Assembly (NCBI RefSeq): GCF_014699035.1
Contig: NZ_JACXAA010000005.1
Coordinates: 62,001 to 126,000, forward strand
Length of the DNA: 64,000 bases
Direction of reading: 5' to 3'
Source of the DNA: Spirosoma validum
GTDB lineage: Bacteria; Bacteroidota; Bacteroidia; Cytophagales; Spirosomataceae
In this document: positions 54,826-62,911 of the stretch, piece after piece
How positions within the stretch are numbered: position 1 is the stretch's first letter
Layout of the letters: every line of letters starts with the position of its first letter
Position numbers and translations under genes: made by a program
Notes under the pieces: model-generated
Told to the model about the DNA's origin: nothing
The model's input: the letters and a program-made list of their open reading frames with translations, nothing else
Databases searched by the model: none

Positions 54826-55510
54826 ACGTATTGATGCGATAAACTTGTCGAATGCCATACTCAATTTGTGAACGTCCTGTACAGGCGGGTGTTGCCTTGC
54901 AAAACTGGAGTTGAGTTCGTTCTTTATAAATCAATCCAATTTGTCGGGCGTAGACGTCAATGCGTTTGTCCTGCCCGATAAGGGTTGAATCATCCTGCTC
55001 GACTACCGTTACCGTTTGGTCGAACTGCCTTCCCTGTACGTAATAAACCTGCCCGACGTTGCACATTTTATAGTCATCTGAATCGGCTGCGTTACGTTGG
55101 TTCCCATCCCAGGTAAGCAAATTCTGTACGGGGAATAACAACTTAACGAAATCCAGGCCATTTTCAGCGCGGATAGCTTCGTTATTAACCAGGCGGGCTG
55201 ACCAACTGGAATCGGCCTGCCAGGGCTGGTTTACGGCTGACCGGCGGTAGCGCATAAGCCGAAAAGCCGTTTGACCCGTTACGTCGGTGTAGGCTTTTCC
55301 TGCAACTTCCTTAAGTTGATACGTTCGCTGAATCGGAGATGTGTTAATTAGGTACTGCTGCTCCTGTACGTCATAAACAACGTAACGGCCGGTTTCCAGA
55401 GGAAAGTAATCGTAGCCAGATGCCATGGGTTCCGTTGTTGCCGATTGACAACCCAATAGCAGAAACAGATTTACCAGACCAACACTAAGCGAGTACAAAC
55501 GTAGCGGCAT
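54812..55510 (-). CDS. Lipoprotein of unknown function
   Basis: 232 residues. Lipobox LLLGC with Cys21. The mature protein begins near YDYFPLETGRYVVYDVQEQQ, a pattern seen in many Bacteroidota lipoproteins, and has beta-strand character; a pair of Cys lies near the C terminus (QFCKATPAC). It overlaps the subtilase gene by 14 bp in a different frame, so the two are coupled; it may help fold or anchor the protease (inference). Confidence 0.78.
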   Translation of the reverse strand: MPLRLYSLSVGLVNLFLLLGCQSATTEPMASGYDYFPLETGRYVVYDVQEQQYLINTSPIQRTYQLKEVAGKAYTDVTGQTAFRLMRYRRSAVNQPWQADSSWSARLVNNEAIRAENGLDFVKLLFPVQNLLTWDGNQRNAADSDDYKMCNVGQVYYVQGRQFDQTVTVVEQDDSTLIGQDKRIDVYARQIGLIYKERTQLQFCKATPACTGRSQIEYGIRQVYRINTYGKE

Positions 55511-55548
55511 ACGAGAACTAAAATAGCCTTGACAATAAAGGGCTTATA

Positions 55549-56475
55549 CTACAAGGTTAATTGAGTTTCTTCAACGGAGCAAGCGTAACCGTCCAGATCT
55601 TTCATGTAGCACGCCAGTTGCTTGATGAAAGCGGTTGTATACGGTTGTTGTTCTTTACTCTTCAGGGTTGCCGCAAACCAGGTCCGTAAGATTCGTTTTT
55701 CCGTAATACGTACCGTTGCCAGTTGACCTGTCTGAAGATACGGTCGAACCACCCATGTAGGCATTACGGCTACTCCCAAGCCTGCCTTTACCATCTCCAG
55801 AATAGCTTCGGTTAATGTGATTTTATAGACTTTTGATGGACGACGGTTTTTGAAAATCATCATGAAATTTTCGCTTTCCTCATCAGGAATATTGTACATG
55901 ATGTAATTGTGGGCAGTAAACTCCTCCAGTTCCACCCAGCAACGACCAACCCAGGGATGATCGGGCGCGACAATGGCCACAAACTCATCCTGGAAAAGGG
56001 GTGTATACGAAAACTTCGGATTTTCGTCGCCTTCTGTAATCGCTACATCGATGGTATTGGTTAACAGATGTTTATCGGCGTCATGCGTAGCGGCTTCCAA
56101 TTCGACCTTAACATCTACTTTAGGGTAAAGTCCCTGGAACTCCCGCAGAAAACCAGCCAGCCAGTGATACGAGGTGTAGCACTGGGTACAAAGTCGGACT
56201 TCGCCCGCTTCCTTATCCGTAAGGCATCGGACTTTGGCCCGCGTTTCGGCTACTTCCTGAAGAATCTTCTCAGCCGCCTGTAGGACCACTTCACCCGCCT
56301 GGGTCAGCAGCATCTGCTTTTTATCACGAATGAAGAGTTGTGTATTGAAATAACTTTCTATTTCTTTCAACTGATGGCTCAGTGCGGATTGAGTCAAAAA
56401 TAGCTGGTCGGCGGCTCTAGTCAGATTACCACTGTTTGCGACCTCTCTCACCATTTGAAGATGCCGAATTTCCAT
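55549..56475 (-). CDS. LysR family transcriptional regulator
   Basis: 308 residues. N-terminal winged helix (EIRHLQMVREVANSGNLTRA; FLTQSALSHQLKEIE), then a LysR substrate domain (VDVKVELEAATHDADKHLL-like region, LTEAILEMVKAGLGVAVMPT). It binds a small effector and normally controls a divergent gene, here the secreted protein at 56569 and probably the EamA exporter. Its promoter at 56500-56529 fits the consensus. Confidence 0.95.
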   Translation of the reverse strand: MEIRHLQMVREVANSGNLTRAADQLFLTQSALSHQLKEIESYFNTQLFIRDKKQMLLTQAGEVVLQAAEKILQEVAETRAKVRCLTDKEAGEVRLCTQCYTSYHWLAGFLREFQGLYPKVDVKVELEAATHDADKHLLTNTIDVAITEGDENPKFSYTPLFQDEFVAIVAPDHPWVGRCWVELEEFTAHNYIMYNIPDEESENFMMIFKNRRPSKVYKITLTEAILEMVKAGLGVAVMPTWVVRPYLQTGQLATVRITEKRILRTWFAATLKSKEQQPYTTAFIKQLACYMKDLDGYACSVEETQLTL

Positions 56476-56499
56476 GATGAATAATTTTCATGATTTTGA

Positions 56500-56529
56500 C
56501 AAAAATAATTCGCTTTACTAATATATCAA
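56500..56529 (-). promoter_or_regulatory. Putative lysR promoter
   Basis: Minus-strand TTG (56527-56529), 19 bp, TATTTTTG (56500-56507): a full consensus match with a leader of roughly 20 nt before the ATG at 56475. Confidence 0.6.
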
Positions 56530-56568
56530 AATGCGCCACCTTTGTCTCGGTCATAAACAACACATACT

Positions 56569-56994
56569 ATGAAAACACTAGCACACCAAGTAATGAACGT
56601 ATTGCTCATGGGACTGCTGCTGTCAGCTCCGGCCGTGAACGCGCAATCTACCACTCCTGAATCCACCGACTTGCAGGCGAACACACGCTCGTTTGAAGTA
56701 GGTACGTATATGGGGAATAACTGGACGATGAATCTGATGCTGGCTGTCCATCAGCCACAGGGCGCTACGATTACCATTAGAGACGCAAATAAAGAGATAT
56801 TACTGACACGATATCTGAAAAAATCGCCGACCGTTTACCATCAGAAGCTAAAGTTTGACGAGTGTAAACCAGGCGTTTACCAGGTGGAAATCAGCGATGG
56901 CCAACAGACCATTGTTCGTCGGGTAGAGGTAGTAACCATTCCGGCTATTGAATCCCAACGATACATTACATACAGTTTACCAACCAGCCTATAA
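56569..56994 (+). CDS. Small secreted protein with a beta-sandwich-like domain
   Basis: 141 residues. Signal peptide 1-25 (PAVNAQ). The mature domain (about 55-125) is a compact beta fold: GATITIRDANKEILLTRYL, then YHQKLKFDECKPGVYQVEIS at residues 90-109. The latter matches residues 183-202 of the secreted protein at 5952-6641. Divergent from lysR, so likely regulated by it. Function unknown. Confidence 0.7.
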   Translation: MKTLAHQVMNVLLMGLLLSAPAVNAQSTTPESTDLQANTRSFEVGTYMGNNWTMNLMLAVHQPQGATITIRDANKEILLTRYLKKSPTVYHQKLKFDECKPGVYQVEISDGQQTIVRRVEVVTIPAIESQRYITYSLPTSL

Positions 56995-57052
56995 CTGTGT
57001 TTGGCTACCTTTACCAGCGATTACCCGATTACACCTGAAAAACAAAAATCTT

Positions 57053-58063
57053 ATGGACCAGATCAACAAAAAAGCGGCTTCACCGATACTGGTTATCAGT
57101 GCGTTTGCTGTAGTTTATATTGTATGGGGCTCTACGTATTTCTTTATACAGATGGCCATTCAGGACTTTCCGCCAATGCTATTGGGTGCCATGCGTTTTT
57201 TTGCAGCGGGTATGCTCATGCTGGTCTGGGCCCTCTTAAAAGGCGAGTCTATCTTCAATAAAAGCAGTATCATCACGTCGGCCGTAGTAGGCATCTTGCT
57301 ATTGGTCGTAGGGAACGGCGTAGTGATCTGGGCTGAACAAACGCTGCCCAGTGCGCTGGTGGCCATCTTAGTATCGTCGGCGCCGATCTGGTTTGTGCTG
57401 CTCGATAAGCCCAATTGGGGGGTCAACTTTAAAAGCAAATCGACGCTGGCCGGACTGGCCATTGGTTTTATTGGTGTGGTTCTCCTGTTTGGCGAGCAGT
57501 TAAGCAGTATGCTGGCAGACAATGCCGACCGGTCAAAAATTGTAGGCATGTTGTTGTTAATTGTGGGCGCAATGGCCTGGTCGTCAGGTTCGCTGTATTC
57601 AAAACACCACCCGTCCGAAGGGTCGCCCACGGCCAACGTAGCTTGGCAAATGATTATCGCCAGTCTGGTATTTTTGCCGGGCAGTTTGCTCAATCATGAA
57701 TTTGACAAAATTCAATGGGCACAAATTTCGGTTCAGGCGTGGCTGGCGCTGGCTTACCTTATTTTGTTTGGGTCAATACTAGCTTACAGCGCTTATGTCT
57801 GGCTGCTTCAGGTACGTCCGGCCACGCAGGTTAGTACGTATGCGTATGTAAATCCCGTCATTGCGGTACTGCTTGGAATTCTATTTGCCCATGAACACAT
57901 TTCGGCTTTACAGATCACCGGACTGGTTGTTATATTGGGAAGTGTGTTGCTCATCAATCTCTCAAAATACCGTGGCGAAAAAGCGCCGGAGCCACAAGAG
58001 GATGAGAATCCAGTGGCTAAGCCAGAAAAGAGACTGTTTAGTAAAGCGCGGGCCGCTGTTTAG
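57053..58063 (+). CDS. EamA/DMT family transporter
   Basis: 336 residues from the ATG at 57053 (MDQINKKAASPIL); the longer frame begins inside the previous gene and adds nothing conserved. Ten membrane helices in two EamA repeats: VVYIVWGSTYFFIQMAIQ, LGAMRFFAAGMLMLVWALL in the first and WLALAYLILFGSILAYSAYV, VNPVIAVLLGILFAHEHI in the second. Proteins of this type export amino acids or drugs. It follows the LysR-divergent gene and may belong to that regulon. Confidence 0.93.
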   Translation: MDQINKKAASPILVISAFAVVYIVWGSTYFFIQMAIQDFPPMLLGAMRFFAAGMLMLVWALLKGESIFNKSSIITSAVVGILLLVVGNGVVIWAEQTLPSALVAILVSSAPIWFVLLDKPNWGVNFKSKSTLAGLAIGFIGVVLLFGEQLSSMLADNADRSKIVGMLLLIVGAMAWSSGSLYSKHHPSEGSPTANVAWQMIIASLVFLPGSLLNHEFDKIQWAQISVQAWLALAYLILFGSILAYSAYVWLLQVRPATQVSTYAYVNPVIAVLLGILFAHEHISALQITGLVVILGSVLLINLSKYRGEKAPEPQEDENPVAKPEKRLFSKARAAV

Positions 58064-58077
58064 CCGATACGTATTAA

Positions 58078-58147
58078 AACCCCTAAATCCACTGAAGGGG
58101 ACTTTGTTTATTCGTAGACAAAGTCCCCTTCAGTGGATTTAGGGGTT
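58078..58147. repeat. Perfect 30-bp inverted repeat
   Basis: 58078-58107 pairs exactly with 58118-58147; the loop is 10 nt. Its arms contain CCCCTAAATCCACTGAAGGG, and a shortened copy of the same motif is at 58322-58345. It probably terminates the EamA transcript. Confidence 0.85.
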
Positions 58148-58157
58148 CTAAGTGCTA

Positions 58158-58247
58158 ATCCCGTAGGGATGAAATCATTGTAGAAATAAGCAGGGTAACC
58201 CCTACCAAAACCCCGTAGGGGTGAAATGATGTCACCCCTACGGGGTT
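58158..58247. repeat. Two diverged CCCGTAGGG repeats
   Basis: ATCCCGTAGGGATGAAATC (58158-58176) and ACCCCGTAGGGGTGAAAT (from 58210) are diverged copies of one repeat. The second forms a perfect 16-bp hairpin (58209-58224 with 58232-58247) with a 7-nt loop. Confidence 0.75.
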
Positions 58248-58368
58248 CTAGCTCTATTGGCGGTTACTTTCTCTACAAAGATTACACCCTTTCAGGGTTA
58301 AAAATCAGAACTTAACAGCCCTGCCCTTCAGGGGATTTAGGGGTTTTTAAACGGGATAACTGTAAAAT

Positions 58369-59079
58369 CTAAAGCCCCAATTCTTTTAAAAAATCGTCGC
58401 GATAATTACTGCCGATTGGAATTTCCTGTTTGTCGATAAAAATCCGATTCCCTTCAATGTGGGTGATTTTTGATTTATTGACGATAAACGAACGGTGTAC
58501 GCGTAAGAAAAGGGCTTTAGGTAGCAAATCGGCAAATCCCGAAAACGTAATGCTGGGCATTAATCTACCGTGAGTCGTATGGATTTTTGTATAGTTGCCA
58601 TTTGCCTCTGCGAAAAACAAATCTTCATGTAAGATTTTATAGATTTTTCCATCGGCTTTCACGAAGGTATACGCGTCTGATTTAGCGTCGGTATTTGGTT
58701 GAGTTGGCGCTGGAACGGGCTGTAATCGTTCCAGCGCTTTGTCTACGGCGACGATGAAGCGTTCCAGCGAAAACGGTTTTAATAAATAATCACAGGCCGA
58801 TAAATCAAAAGCATCTAACGCGTATTCTTTGTAGGCGGTTGTGAAAATAACCTGTGGCTGATTTTTGAGTGTTTTCAAAAACGCAATACCGTTCAGCACA
58901 GGCATATTAATGTCTAAAAAAAGAATATCAACGGGCTGTTTTTGTAGTGCTGTTTTCGCGTCCAACGCATTATCGCAGGAAGCAACGACCGTCAATACCG
59001 GTAAATGCCTGCAATACGTTTGGATAATTTCCCGGGCAATGGGTTCATCATCGACAATCAGGCACGTAACGTTTCGCAT
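58369..59079 (-). CDS. LytTR-type response regulator
   Basis: 236 residues. Receiver domain with D10/D11 and phospho-acceptor Asp56 (DILFLDINMP), conserved Lys in YLLKPF; LytTR DNA-binding domain from about residue 130 (IHTTHGRLMPSITFSGFADL; RVHRSFIVNKSKITHIEG). It starts 1 nt after the stop of the histidine kinase gene and so is coupled to it. LytTR regulators bind paired direct repeats; no clear pair was found upstream of the divergent barrel gene. Confidence 0.95.
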   Translation of the reverse strand: MRNVTCLIVDDEPIAREIIQTYCRHLPVLTVVASCDNALDAKTALQKQPVDILFLDINMPVLNGIAFLKTLKNQPQVIFTTAYKEYALDAFDLSACDYLLKPFSLERFIVAVDKALERLQPVPAPTQPNTDAKSDAYTFVKADGKIYKILHEDLFFAEANGNYTKIHTTHGRLMPSITFSGFADLLPKALFLRVHRSFIVNKSKITHIEGNRIFIDKQEIPIGSNYRDDFLKELGL

Positions 59080-59080
59080 A

Positions 59081-60118
59081 TCACTTTATTCGGAGCTGTA
59101 ATTGTACACTGTAAAACCCATCCGCATCCTGAATCGCCAGATCATACGCGTTTGGATATAGTAAATCAAGCCGCTTCTGAACATTTGCCAGACCCAGGCC
59201 GCTGCTTTTTTCCAGCGTGTTACGTTTATCTTCGAGTGTTGTGTACGAGTTTTTTACGGAAAACAGAATTGAATTTCCCCAGAGTTTCAACGTAATGTCA
59301 ATGGCTATTTTGTGATCGGTTGTATTCTTCGAATGCTTGAAGGCATTTTCAATAAAAACAATTAACAGCATCGGTGCAATCTTAACATCAGTATTGATTA
59401 CGTTTTCAATCGACGTTGTTAACCCCAGTTTATTACCGATACGTATCGTCTCGAATTCAATATAATTATCGATATACGCCAACTCGTCTTTTAACGGAAC
59501 AAACAATTCTTTTGCCTCATACACCGAATAGCGTAACAAATCGGAAAGCTTCAGCAAAAGCGCGGGCGTTTTTTCGGGTTGAGAAATCGATAGTCCGTAC
59601 AGATTATTCAACGTATTGAACAGAAAATGGGGGCTTAATTGTGATTGAAGCAGATGCAATTCGCTTTGACTTTGCTCGGTCAGTGCTTTTGCTTCCTGCA
59701 ATTGATTTTGTACGGATAACCGACTCAGTTTAATCAGCATACCTGTCGTTACACTCAGAATAAAAACGGGTAATTCAAACAGAAGCAGGTTCAGATAGAC
59801 TCGATCACGTAACGGAAATTCAGCATGCACGAAAAGCCAGACTAAAGCCGACACATTAATGATTGACAGCAGCGCTATAAGCCAGCTCGGGATAGGTTTC
59901 GACTGCCAGACCTGAGAAAAATACCGACCGATGTAAATGCCCCCCAGGCAGAGAACCGTTGCTATCAGGGCTGCTTCTTCATCATCTTTTGTTGTCACGG
60001 TTTTCGTATACGTAACCGAAAGAATATAGATTGGAAGCGCAGCAAGCAGGCAAATAAGAATATACTTTCTGGGGCCAGCTAGTTCGGAGGGTGCGTTTTG
60101 TTGTTTTTTCACGAGCAC
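59081..60118 (-). CDS. LytS/AlgZ-type sensor histidine kinase
   Basis: 345 residues. Four membrane helices in the first 130 residues, a coiled-coil linker, His_kinase domain with LSPHFLFNTLNNLYG (His164) and a HATPase domain ending SSGLGLANVQKRLDL. The start codon is GTG at 60118; a TAGATTTG -7-like element on the minus strand (60151-60158) puts the transcript start about 27 nt upstream, which supports it. Partner of the LytTR regulator downstream. Confidence 0.93.
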   Translation of the reverse strand: MLVKKQQNAPSELAGPRKYILICLLAALPIYILSVTYTKTVTTKDDEEAALIATVLCLGGIYIGRYFSQVWQSKPIPSWLIALLSIINVSALVWLFVHAEFPLRDRVYLNLLLFELPVFILSVTTGMLIKLSRLSVQNQLQEAKALTEQSQSELHLLQSQLSPHFLFNTLNNLYGLSISQPEKTPALLLKLSDLLRYSVYEAKELFVPLKDELAYIDNYIEFETIRIGNKLGLTTSIENVINTDVKIAPMLLIVFIENAFKHSKNTTDHKIAIDITLKLWGNSILFSVKNSYTTLEDKRNTLEKSSGLGLANVQKRLDLLYPNAYDLAIQDADGFYSVQLQLRIK

Positions 60119-60351
60119 TGTTTTGATTGTGATTCACAAAACTGAGCAGTCAAATCTACACCGATAAACTTTCAGGATGAACAGTTAGAAAGGGATGACA
60201 AAATCCCGCTGAACGCTTACGAACGCGTTCGACACGCCGAACCCTCATTCTGTCAGGCAGATTAACCGGTATGGCACAATTCCTTTAAGGGCCCATCCAC
60301 CCCATCAATATTTGCTCAGAAGTATTGATTCGGACTCTTAATCGACATGCC

Positions 60352-62796
60352 ATGCGCCCTGTTTTCTTATTTATTCTCCTGATTCTTGCCACACCCTCAA
60401 CCTTCGCTCAGGAGTCGGCGAAGAGCATTACTGGATTGGTCAAAGACGCACGGAACGAACCGTTGCCCGGCGCTACGGTTCGTTTGTTCAGAGCAGTCGA
60501 CTCAACGCTGGTTCGGGGCGAACTAACAAACAGTACCGGGACATTTGACTTTAAAAATCTCAGAAATGATATGTACCGTCTCTACGTAACGAGTGTTGGA
60601 AACGCCGATTACCGAAGCGGAACGATAACAATTGATGACCAGCATACCGTGTTGATATTGCCCGTATTCATTGTAAAACCGTCAAAAACGACGCTGAACG
60701 AAGTCACGGTTGTAGCCAAAAAGCCGTTGATCGAGCAGGATATTAACAAAACCATCGTAAACGTAGACGCGATGATTGGTAGTGAGGGCAGTAATACGCT
60801 GGAAGTGCTGGAAAAAACGCCCGGCGTCAGTGTCAGTACGGAGGGCGAGATCAGTTTGAACGGTAAAGCGGGCGTACTGGTCCTGATCGACGGGCGGCAA
60901 ACGTACATGTCGGGGCCGGATTTGGCGGCTTACTTGAAATCGTTGCCGGGTGGCTCGTTGGATAAACTTGAATTAATGACCAATCCGCCCGCCAAATACG
61001 ATGCGGCTGGCAGCTCGATCATCAATATCCGGCTAAAACGTACGACGATTCAGGGGTTTACCGGAAACGTAACGGCGAGTTACAGCCAGGGCGTAACGAG
61101 CCGGAGCAACGATGTGGTTAACGTGAACTACAATCACAAAAAGATAAACCTGTTCGGGAGCCTGGGGTATAACAAGGATGGCAATTATTCAGATGATTTT
61201 TCGGACCGCAGGTTTTATGATGCCAATTCATCCCTGGTTTCATCCGTGCAGTTGCAAAATCATTACCAGTATACCAGTCATGGCGTAATGGGCAGGCTAG
61301 GCATGGATTTCGCGGCTTCGCCAAATACGGTTTATGGGTTTGTTATAAACATCCAAAGTCGACCCCGCCAGGATCGGCTCGATTACATTAGCAGGCGTTT
61401 TAACGAACGCTACGTAGTCGATTCCGTAGGAACTGGTTATACGGATGGTCAGTATCAGTGGCTGAATACAGGCGTGAATGTTAACATTCAGCATAAGTTC
61501 GGGAATACGAGTCGTGAACTAACGGCTGATTTGAATTACCTCAACTACACTTCCAGGGGTGAGCAGGCGCTGCAAAATAGAGTAAACCTGCCTGATGGCA
61601 CACTCTTTAATAGGCATCAGTTTCTGTACAGGCTGCCTTCCGATATAACGATTTATACGGCCAAAGCGGATTATTCACACCCACTCGGCAATAAAGCAAA
61701 GTTTGACGCTGGTTTTAAATCGAGCGTCGTGTCGAATGATAATGACTCGCAGTATTTTACGCAGACGGGATTGAGTCAAACGCCCGATTACGGCAGGTCC
61801 AATCATTTTCTATACCGGGAAAGTATTCATGCAGCTTATATCAACACGCGGAAAGAATGGAAGCGACTAGCCGCGCAAGGTGGTTTTCAAGTAGAAAATA
61901 CGCAGATAAACGGACGTCAGTTGGGCAATTCGGACGTAGCAGAAACGTCATTCAATAGAACCTATACGAGTCTGTTTCCCACGGTGTTTGTCAGTTACAA
62001 ATTAGATAGCACCGGTAGCAATACCCTGACTGCCAGTATTGCCCGTCGAATTAACAGACCCAACTATCAACTGCTGAATCCCTTTTTGTTCTATCAGGAT
62101 CAGTATTCCTTTACGACCGGAAATCCATACCTCAGACCCCAGTATCATTATCAGTATGAGTTGAAATATCAGCACAAGCAGTACGTAGGGATCGGCATTC
62201 AATACAATCGATTTACGGACGTGATTTTCCAGATGACCGAGGCTAGAGACGATGTTTTTATTACCCGCCCCGATAACGTTGCCCGTGGATACATTCTGGC
62301 CTTAGTGAGTAACGTATCGTTCTCGCCCGCGAAATGGTGGACGGTTAATGCCAACGTAACGGCTGCACGTATGGCGCTCAACGGAACGGTCTACTCCGAA
62401 GCGTTGAATCCGGGTATATACCACGCGCGAGTGAACCTACTTAACCAATTCAAATTCAACAAGGGCTGGAATGGCGAGTTGAATGGCTTCTATGCTACCA
62501 AAGATCTGGCCGGACAACGAATAACAAACCCGCGCTACCGGGTTGCCGCTGCTGTACAAAAGAAAGTTTTTCAGGATAAAGCCAGCATCCGACTCACGTT
62601 TGAGGATATTTTTCATTCCTGGCAAACAAACGACAGATTCGTAAGCCTGAAACAAGCCGAATCGGTTCGCACCAATGAATCCGATACGCAAAGGATTGGT
62701 TTAGCATTCACGTATCGCTTTGGAAAAGAGACCTTCGCGCGTAAACGCACACATACCGATAATGCCGCCGATGCCGAGAAGGGGAGAGTTGATTGA
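60352..62796 (+). CDS. Outer-membrane beta-barrel protein with carboxypeptidase-regulatory domain
   Basis: 814 residues from the ATG at 60352; the TTG at 60325 would place nine polar residues before the signal peptide MRPVFLFILLILATPSTFAQ. Regulatory-like Ig domain (about 28-115), plug-like domain (SLNGKAGVLVLIDGRQTYMS; NPPAKYDAAGSS), OMP_b-brl_3 barrel ending YRFGKE, then a 25-residue charged tail. Closest paralogue in the window is 18053-20488. The divergent LytTR system may regulate it. Confidence 0.92.
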   Translation: MRPVFLFILLILATPSTFAQESAKSITGLVKDARNEPLPGATVRLFRAVDSTLVRGELTNSTGTFDFKNLRNDMYRLYVTSVGNADYRSGTITIDDQHTVLILPVFIVKPSKTTLNEVTVVAKKPLIEQDINKTIVNVDAMIGSEGSNTLEVLEKTPGVSVSTEGEISLNGKAGVLVLIDGRQTYMSGPDLAAYLKSLPGGSLDKLELMTNPPAKYDAAGSSIINIRLKRTTIQGFTGNVTASYSQGVTSRSNDVVNVNYNHKKINLFGSLGYNKDGNYSDDFSDRRFYDANSSLVSSVQLQNHYQYTSHGVMGRLGMDFAASPNTVYGFVINIQSRPRQDRLDYISRRFNERYVVDSVGTGYTDGQYQWLNTGVNVNIQHKFGNTSRELTADLNYLNYTSRGEQALQNRVNLPDGTLFNRHQFLYRLPSDITIYTAKADYSHPLGNKAKFDAGFKSSVVSNDNDSQYFTQTGLSQTPDYGRSNHFLYRESIHAAYINTRKEWKRLAAQGGFQVENTQINGRQLGNSDVAETSFNRTYTSLFPTVFVSYKLDSTGSNTLTASIARRINRPNYQLLNPFLFYQDQYSFTTGNPYLRPQYHYQYELKYQHKQYVGIGIQYNRFTDVIFQMTEARDDVFITRPDNVARGYILALVSNVSFSPAKWWTVNANVTAARMALNGTVYSEALNPGIYHARVNLLNQFKFNKGWNGELNGFYATKDLAGQRITNPRYRVAAAVQKKVFQDKASIRLTFEDIFHSWQTNDRFVSLKQAESVRTNESDTQRIGLAFTYRFGKETFARKRTHTDNAADAEKGRVD

Positions 62797-62823
62797 GAAA
62801 AAGGACAACGTCAAACCGGGTAG

Positions 62824-62911
62824 GCGTGGGGGAAAAAGGAGGAGGGGGACGAAGGGGATATAAATGATCGAAACCATTCTCCCTTTCGTCCCCCTCCTTC
62901 CTATTCTCCTC
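62824..62911. repeat. Purine-rich inverted repeat
   Basis: AGGAGGAGGGGGACGAAGGGG (about 62837-62857) pairs almost perfectly with 62879-62901; the loop is about 20 nt. It lies between convergent genes and is probably a terminator. Same GGGA/TCCC type as the elements near 13.35, 22.5 and 29.5 kb. Confidence 0.7.

Larger units (their letters stand above)
58064..58368. other. Gene-free stretch filled by repeats
   Basis: 305 bp between the exporter and the LytTR regulator without a coding frame. It contains a 30-bp-armed inverted repeat, two CCCGTAGGG-type elements and a third copy of the ATTTAGGGGTT motif. Confidence 0.7.
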
